Shown: positions 8,275 through 12,656 of the stretch, one piece after another
Position numbering within the stretch: position 1 is the first letter of the stretch
Layout: every line of letters starts with the position of its first letter
Assembly (NCBI GenBank): GCA_026770595.1
Contig: MU634392.1
Span: 1-12,656 of the forward strand
Direction of reading: 5' to 3'
Source of the DNA: Ochromonadaceae sp. CCMP2298
Taxonomy: Eukaryota; Sar; Synurophyceae; Ochromonadales; Ochromonadaceae
DNA length: 12,656 bases
Position numbers and translations under genes: made by a program
The notes under the pieces: generated by a model
What the model was told of the DNA's origin: nothing
The model's input: the letters and a program-made list of their open reading frames with translations, nothing else
Databases searched by the model: none

Positions 8275-8410
8275 CATAGAATGCACAGTACGTACAACGC
8301 CAGTACGTACTGCTGTTCAGTACGTACACAAATGTACGTTACTTCTGTACAGTACGTACTGTCACAGTCCGCACCGCCAATGCAAATATATATAATCTTG
8401 TCACGTACGC
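8275..8410. promoter_or_regulatory. CAGTACGTAC array upstream of the unknown gene
   Basis: Exact CAGTACGTAC occurs at 8286, 8301, 8318 and 8350. Weaker versions are TGTACGTT at 8333 and CACGTACGC at 8402. Spacings of 15, 17 and 32 bases fit about one motif per 16 bases. The last full copy lies in a perfect palindrome, ACAGTACGTACTGT (8349-8362). A 13-base direct repeat, CATAGAATGCACA, sits at 8275-8287 and again over the start codon at 8439-8451. A binding-site array is an inference. Confidence 0.5.
8387..8395 (+). promoter_or_regulatory. TATA-like box
   Basis: TATATATAA lies 50 bases before the ATG at 8445, just downstream of the CAGTACGTAC array. The position suits a core promoter for the plus-strand gene. 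This is inferred from sequence only. Confidence 0.4.
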
Positions 8411-8444
8411 AACTAATCATGCCTGACATAACCTTGCACATAGA

Positions 8445-9762
8445 ATGCACAAAGAACATGTAACTAGAGCGGCGATCTTCCCCAGGGGCACTGCGAAGGC
8501 ACCGGCGAAGCAGATATCGATTGCTCTCCGAGGAGCTGTTTACAAAGACACGGACGGCACTTTCAAGACCCTTGACTGCGAGCCCATTATGTACGCAAAG
8601 GTCACCTCGGACATCGAGCTGCAGACGTTCTACGATCTGGTCGCCCGCCGCATGCGAGACAAGGGCATTCCGAACGTGAATTATAAGTCCGGGAAATTCT
8701 ACGCAGCACAGGCAAAGAACAGCCAAGTGATGAAGGAGATCAGCTGCCGGGAGAGCTGGGAGGAGAAGTTGGCGGGGTACCGCAAGAAGGATTTCAAGAT
8801 GCACGTCGCTATAGCGGGGGCTCACGACACCTTCGACGCGGCGACCATGGACGCGCTTGTAGAGGACGACGAAGGATTCTATCTCGATCTGCAGGGGCCT
8901 CCGGGTAAGTTGTCATCCTCATTCTGTTTGCGCCCCACACTTGCTTACCTACTCCCGTGCCTCTGTACCTTTTACCTACTCCAAAGCCTACAAGGAGGGA
9001 TAGAAGAAGGGCTCGCGCGATCAGTCCACCGTCGATCACGCGGGCAGGCTGGATGTCATCAACTTCGTCGAGGCTATGTACTGGAGCGAGCTGAGCCCCA
9101 TGCATCACGGCTTTACCATGTACCATGCGGGCACTGTCCAGCAGCACTTGGTCAACGTAGTCGGCAAGCGTCCGGAGCTGATCTCGGACTACAAGAACGG
9201 CTGCTTTCCGCTGGCCTCAGCCTGGCCAGACTACAGCCCTGACGGTACGTGGGACACGGGGCTGCACCAGAGCATGTCACAGGGATGTGTCATGGCCAGG
9301 GATGCGCACCCCCCCGGACCTGGAGAGCGCGACATACCCAGCGCCGACTACTCTGCCAAAAGGCGCACTAGGGCCACTGCCGCTGCCGGGCAGTCGTCAT
9401 CTGCATCATCGTCTAGTGCGGCGATTGATGGAGTAGCCCTGCAGATGGCGCACTTCAACCAGATCGCGGCAGCCAGGTTCAACGGCCCCGGCCCCGCTGC
9501 TCCCGCTCCTGCTGCTGTACTGGCTGTTGACACTCCCCTGGCTGCTGCTCCCCCGGCTGCTGCGCCCTTCGCTGCGCTCACACCCACAAGCGAGCACAAG
9601 CAGAAGCTGAAGCGCAAGTTCGATAGTCTGCTCCAAGAGCAGAAGCAGATGTACGCCAGCGGGTGCAAGGACGACGACGAGATGATCCTCAACTGCAAGA
9701 GGAGGCTGGCGAAGGTGCACGCCAACATGCACTCCCCTGATTCCGATGCTGGCCCTATTTAA
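8445..9762 (+). CDS. Unrecognised protein, two exons, in-frame TAG
   Basis: I do not recognise the family. Exon 1 is 8445-8904, starting at the first ATG after an in-frame TGA at 8424. The donor is an excellent G|GTAAGT. The AAAG acceptor ends at 8986 and exon 2 is 8987-9762. This gives 411 codons plus stop, but codon 159 is TAG (9001-9003). No other AG downstream restores the phase while skipping it. The reading frame looks coding on both sides: before the TAG, MHVAIAGAHDTFDAATMDAL; after it, VINFVEAMYWSELSP and YKNGCFPLASAWPDYSPDG. The C-terminal part has an Ala/Pro-rich disordered stretch followed by a basic helix (HKQKLKRKFDSLLQEQKQMY). Its small intron lacks the TATAC repeats of the host genes. 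It converges on the transposase, 163 bases away, and may be its transposon partner or an adjoining gene. A pseudogene, readthrough or a sequencing error are all possible. Confidence 0.55.
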
Positions 9763-9870
9763 GCTCGAGAGCGAGCGAGTGGGCCTCGGACCTGGAGATG
9801 TAAAATTCCTCCCTTACCTTTGTCCTAATTTTCCTTGCCTATGTACCAATTTGCTATGATTTTGAACCCC

Positions 9871-9876
9871 AATAAA
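9871..9876 (+). terminator. AATAAA polyadenylation signal
   Basis: AATAAA lies 108 bases after the TAA of the plus-strand unknown gene, in a T-rich, A-rich stretch. It would end that message before the convergent transposase gene stop at 9926. Confidence 0.45.
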
Positions 9877-9925
9877 GCACCTTTCGCATACAAACCTGAT
9901 TGTTTTACTTTACAAAATTTTTAAT

Positions 9926-11071
9926 CTAGAGAAGGAGGGTCTGGGCCACCTGCATGAAAGCTGCGACCTGAGCAATCACAACAAGGTACTGCTGCTCCTG
10001 TGCGTTCACCTCCTCCTCCTCCTCGGGCAGACCGTTGATGCCTCCGACCTTGCGATAGTAGTTCAGCATATTGACCCTAGATACAGCGCCCAGTGCACGG
10101 TGGTGCGCGATATAGGGGTTAAACCCATACCTGCTGTGGTGGCGCTTAAGGTGAGACTTGTATTGGTGGAAGCAAAACTCAATAGGATTGAGATCTGGTG
10201 AGTAGGCGGGTAGGAAGATGAGTATAGCACCGCGCGCCTGAATCAGCGCGCGAGTGCGTCCGTTGCAGTGCGTGGACGCATTGTCCATCACGACAATGCT
10301 GCGTGGCTCGCTTTGCCAGTAGTTCCCCAGGTGCGGGCAAAGAGTGTGTTCAATCCAGTACTCGAACCGCTCCGAGTCCACAGTACCGGCCTCCGGATCG
10401 CGGACCTCTGCGTTGCGCTTCCGCTTGATCATCTCGCACACCTCGGGCACGAAGCCGTTGATGTCCACCGCGCCAATCATCGTGTACCTAAACTCATAGC
10501 GGTCTGAAAAGTGGCGGGTGATGTTGAAGTTTCTGCCCCTCGGGCCCCACATTCTGCCACGCCTGGACGCGTTTCTGTCCTTCGCGGTTTCATCGATGAA
10601 GATGAATTGAGCTGGGTCACGCGTCACCTGACGCATCATGAGATGATGCGCGGCACGATCGTTGTCGTTGCGCTCCTTCACCTTGGCTTGCTGGACGCGG
10701 AGGCTCCACTTTAGCTCCAGTGTGAGCACCTTGAATATCGTCGAAAAGGATAGGCGCACACCAGTACCTTGTTGGAGCTTGTGCTGAAACTCGTCCAAGT
10801 ATAGCCACGGCTGTGTTGTGGCAAGCACTTTCAGGTCGGCCTTCAAAGGGGGCGTCACCAGCCTGTTGACGCGGCAGCCACGAGCCAATTTCTTGAGCCG
10901 GGACTTACAAGGGAGCTCGCCGTAGAGCTTATAATGATTTACCCAGCGCCGGATGGTCCTCTCTGGAATGCCCATGATTTTGGATGCGGCTTTCGAGGAT
11001 TTCGGCACTCTGCCAGTCAGACGCTCAACAGCCTCGGTCTGTTGACGCAAAGCGCCATGCATTCGAGCCAT
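9926..11071 (-). CDS. IS630/Tc1-mariner-type DDE transposase
   Basis: This is an intact, intronless 381-aa cut-and-paste transposase. The frame opens at GTG 11074, but the first ATG is at 11071 and is the better eukaryotic start. An N-terminal helix-turn-helix (SKAASKIMGIPERTIRRWV, about 26-44) should bind the element ends. The DDE catalytic core has D160 in FIFIDETAKD, D263 in VVMDNASTH and E298 in AYSPDLNPIEF, with 34 residues between the last two (D34E). A poly-Glu run (EEEEE) lies near residue 350. Its length is usual for the group. It converges on the unknown gene at 8445-9762; upstream lies the 106-bp palindrome. Clear terminal inverted repeats and TA duplications were not found. Intact catalytic residues and lack of stops suggest recent arrival or continued selection. 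Confidence 0.93.
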   Translation of the reverse strand: MARMHGALRQQTEAVERLTGRVPKSSKAASKIMGIPERTIRRWVNHYKLYGELPCKSRLKKLARGCRVNRLVTPPLKADLKVLATTQPWLYLDEFQHKLQQGTGVRLSFSTIFKVLTLELKWSLRVQQAKVKERNDNDRAAHHLMMRQVTRDPAQFIFIDETAKDRNASRRGRMWGPRGRNFNITRHFSDRYEFRYTMIGAVDINGFVPEVCEMIKRKRNAEVRDPEAGTVDSERFEYWIEHTLCPHLGNYWQSEPRSIVVMDNASTHCNGRTRALIQARGAILIFLPAYSPDLNPIEFCFHQYKSHLKRHHSRYGFNPYIAHHRALGAVSRVNMLNYYRKVGGINGLPEEEEEVNAQEQQYLVVIAQVAAFMQVAQTLLL

Positions 11072-11074
11072 CAC

Positions 11075-11652
11075 CAGGAAGTCAGATGAGCGGCTGAATT
11101 AATGCCGGGCCAGATGGCTGCCGATAGGATCGCGAGAGCCCCAATGAATTGCCAACGGTCTTGAAAGGCAGCAAAGGCTGGGGAAAACTTTGCTGGCCGT
11201 TTTTTTGCGCGGGGGGGGGAAACCTTTCTCAACCTCTTCGCGGCCAACCTTGGCGAAAACAGCTGTACAGAGGATTGTTGCAAGTGGGGAAGTCGGGGTA
11301 ATTCCCAAGGTGGGGTAATTCCTATGTGGGGAAATTTCCACCTAGGAATTACCCCAACTTGGGAATTACCCCGACTTCCCCACTTGGAATTTCGGCTTCC
11401 GTTTTTCCTTCCCCTTCCACCTCCTCGAAATCGACGAGGGTGACACGTTGCACATATTTTGGATCTCAATGCAAGCCTTGGGTGCGGGTTCAGATCCAGC
11501 AGGCGGAGAAGGACCGCAGAACTTGCAGAAATGCCCTCCCAGCTGCTGTAGAGAGAGAGAGTCAGCAGTGAAGGACGGCTCATCGGTGCATCGGTGCATC
11601 TTGGACATCGACGACATCTTAACTTGCTTTTAAACCATCTTGGACATTCAAC
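11075..11652. other. Divergent spacer, transposase / ankyrin-like gene
   Basis: No supported gene. It holds a G9 run near 11211, the palindrome at 11281-11386, a short (AG)n run near 11550 and a 12-base direct repeat CATCTTGGACAT at 11597-11608 and 11636-11647, the second ending 5 bases before the ATG of the ankyrin-like gene. The long minus-strand open frame through this stretch has no domain. Confidence 0.6.
11281..11386. repeat. 106-bp near-perfect palindrome with four GGGGTAATTCC sites
   Basis: The left arm 11281-11334 and right arm 11335-11386 pair with two mismatches and a two-base length difference near the centre. There is effectively no loop. GGGGTAATTCC lies at 11295-11305 and 11312-11322, and inverted at 11345-11355 and 11362-11372. 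GTGGGGAA-type motifs lie at both ends and near the centre. It sits about 210 bases upstream of the transposase ATG and 266 bases upstream of the ankyrin-like ATG. It could be abutting transposon ends, a MITE, or a shared control site. Confidence 0.9.
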
Positions 11653-12402
11653 ATGCAAGACAAGGCACATGCCAACGTAGAGAGCTCTACATGCAGTGCA
11701 AAGAGCAGTGAGAGTGGCGGTATGAAGCGATTGCGAGCCCAGGAAAAGAGTGGTGACGAGGAGAGAAAGCGGTTGCGAGCGCAGGACTGTTCTAGGGATG
11801 CTGCATCTGCGAATGCAAAGATCGGCAGTGAACATGACATGGAGGTGCTGCAGCGACTGCGGGCGCAGGATGCTGCGAAGAGCGGCGACCTGGGTGTATT
11901 GAAGCAGTTCGCGCAGGAGCCTTATCCCTGGGATGAGTTCACATGCAATGCTGCTGCGGGGGGTGGGCACTTGCATGTGCTGCGGTGGCTACGAGCGCAA
12001 GACCCTCCCTGCCCCTGGGACAGCTATACATGCAATGCTGCTACGGAGGGAGGCCACATTCATGTGTTGGAGTGGCTTAGAGCCCAGGACCCTCCCTGTC
12101 CCTGGACGGAAGCTACCTGTATGTGGGCAGCCAAGAGCGGCAATCTCGAGGTGCTGCAGTGGCTGCGAGCACAAGATCCCCCCTGCCCATGGGGTGCAGA
12201 AGCATGCACAGCTGCAGTGAGAAACGACCTTGCTATACTGCAGTGGATGCGAGCCCAGGACCCCCCCGCGCCTTGGTCTTCCGATGCAGTGAAGTATGCT
12301 CTAGAATCGGACAATTTCGAGATGCTGCTGTGGCTGCGCAACCAGCAGCCCCCCTGCCCACTTCCCAAAATGCAGTACGCAGGAGAGGATGGGTCGTTTT
12401 GA
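11653..12402 (+). CDS. Ankyrin-like short-repeat protein
   Basis: This intronless 249-aa protein is built on about five units of 28-29 residues, each close to TCNAA..GGH.HVL.WLRAQDPPCPW (residues 93-238). Ankyrin-type repeats mediate protein binding. This short, Trp/Pro-containing version is, from memory, common in large paralogous families of some algae. The N-terminal 90 residues hold stray (R)LRAQ motifs at 26-30, 40-44 and 68-72 and one FAQEPYPW unit, so they look like decayed or shortened repeats. The last unit is also degenerate (WLRNQQPPCPLPKMQ). There is no signal peptide or membrane segment. The start ATG follows AAC and is the first in frame; the stop is TGA 12400-12402. The partner is unknown. 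Confidence 0.85.
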   Translation: MQDKAHANVESSTCSAKSSESGGMKRLRAQEKSGDEERKRLRAQDCSRDAASANAKIGSEHDMEVLQRLRAQDAAKSGDLGVLKQFAQEPYPWDEFTCNAAAGGGHLHVLRWLRAQDPPCPWDSYTCNAATEGGHIHVLEWLRAQDPPCPWTEATCMWAAKSGNLEVLQWLRAQDPPCPWGAEACTAAVRNDLAILQWMRAQDPPAPWSSDAVKYALESDNFEMLLWLRNQQPPCPLPKMQYAGEDGSF

Positions 12403-12656
12403 TAGAGCGATAGAGTTAGTATATTAAGTATAGAAACATCCACTACAACTAGTCCATTTGATATAGGGTTTTAGAAATATTCACGCGAGTGCAAGAGGTC
12501 TTTTTTGCCACAGTCGCTAGTGGCAGCTAAACTCCTCTTGTTTTGAGTACGCTCGGCGAATTGCTTAAATTTTATACATTGAAAATGCAGGAAAAGCAAA
12601 CGAACTTAGAGTAGATATTAAAAGGGGCTTGCGGAGCGACTGGTCGCTCTCTTGTG
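12403..12656. other. Downstream flank with two hairpins
   Basis: No gene seen. A nested hairpin pairs 12492-12498 (CAAGAGG) with 12534-12540 and TGCCAC 12506-12511 with GTGGCA 12520-12525. A second one pairs GAGCGAC 12634-12640 with GTCGCTC 12643-12649. I see no AATAAA for the ankyrin-like gene. Confidence 0.5.

Larger units (their letters stand above)
7345..8444. other. Divergent intergenic region, sulfotransferase / unknown gene
   Basis: I support no gene here. The region separates two divergently transcribed genes. In order it contains a 35-bp hairpin, a decayed minisatellite, an AT-rich segment with 12-bp inverted ends, about 130 bases with GTCTTT/AAAGAC repeats (8155-8240), a CAGTACGTAC array, and a TATA-like box. 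The open frames in it are simple-sequence shadows without domains. Confidence 0.6.

Noticed and set aside
8271-8825. 184-aa minus-strand open frame
   Set aside because: Antisense to exon 1 of the plus-strand gene and through the CAGTACGTAC array.
8905-9003. Acceptor at GGATAG (9003) to avoid the TAG in the plus-strand gene
   Set aside because: It would shift the reading frame away from the coding-looking downstream frame; all nearby AGs after 8986 have the wrong phase.
11071-11976. 301-aa minus-strand open frame
   Set aside because: It runs antisense to the ankyrin-like gene and through the palindrome; residues are an antisense shadow without a domain.
1-12656. tRNA or rRNA genes
   Set aside because: No cloverleaf with recognisable A and B boxes and no rRNA core motif were seen on either strand by eye.

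Overview
The window looks like nuclear DNA from a eukaryotic microalga or similar protist. Two genes are broken by many spliceosomal introns (GT-AG, one GC-AG). Exons are GC-rich; introns and spacers are AT-rich and full of microsatellites. One gene carries the short 'WLRAQDPPCPW' ankyrin-type repeats that I associate, from memory, with stramenopile or haptophyte algae. I cannot fix the lineage from the sequence.

Layout. 1-824: microsatellite-rich DNA with no secure gene. 825-4680 (minus): a 14-exon gene for a 428-aa PROPPIN WD40 protein of the WIPI3/WIPI4 (WDR45B, Atg18-like) type. I rebuilt it exon by exon, and all phases agree. 4681-5575: spacer with a 75-bp inverted repeat and CACTCGAG-type palindromes. 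5576-7344 (minus): a 5-exon gene for a 409-aa secretory-pathway sulfotransferase. 7345-8444: spacer with a 35-bp hairpin beside the sulfotransferase start, a decayed minisatellite, a 251-bp AT-rich segment bounded by 12-bp inverted ends, and a CAGTACGTAC array with a TATA-like box. 8445-9762 (plus): an unrecognised two-exon gene with an in-frame TAG. 9926-11071 (minus): an intronless, intact IS630/Tc1-mariner-type (D34E) transposase that converges on that gene. 11281-11386: a 106-bp near-perfect palindrome holding four copies of GGGGTAATTCC. 11653-12402 (plus): a 249-aa ankyrin-like repeat protein. 12403-12656: spacer with two hairpins.

How the parts relate. The two intron-rich minus-strand genes look like ordinary host genes, for autophagy/phosphoinositide binding and for glycan sulfation. 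The right-hand part is accessory in character: a transposase, an unknown convergent partner, a palindrome between divergent genes, and a repeat protein. The most unusual signals are the shared 5' module in several WIPI-gene introns (introner-like), the Gly17 insert in the propeller's membrane-insertion loop, the part-exon duplication, and the possible two-gene transposon at 8445-11386. No terminal repeats or target-site duplications could be set for that element.
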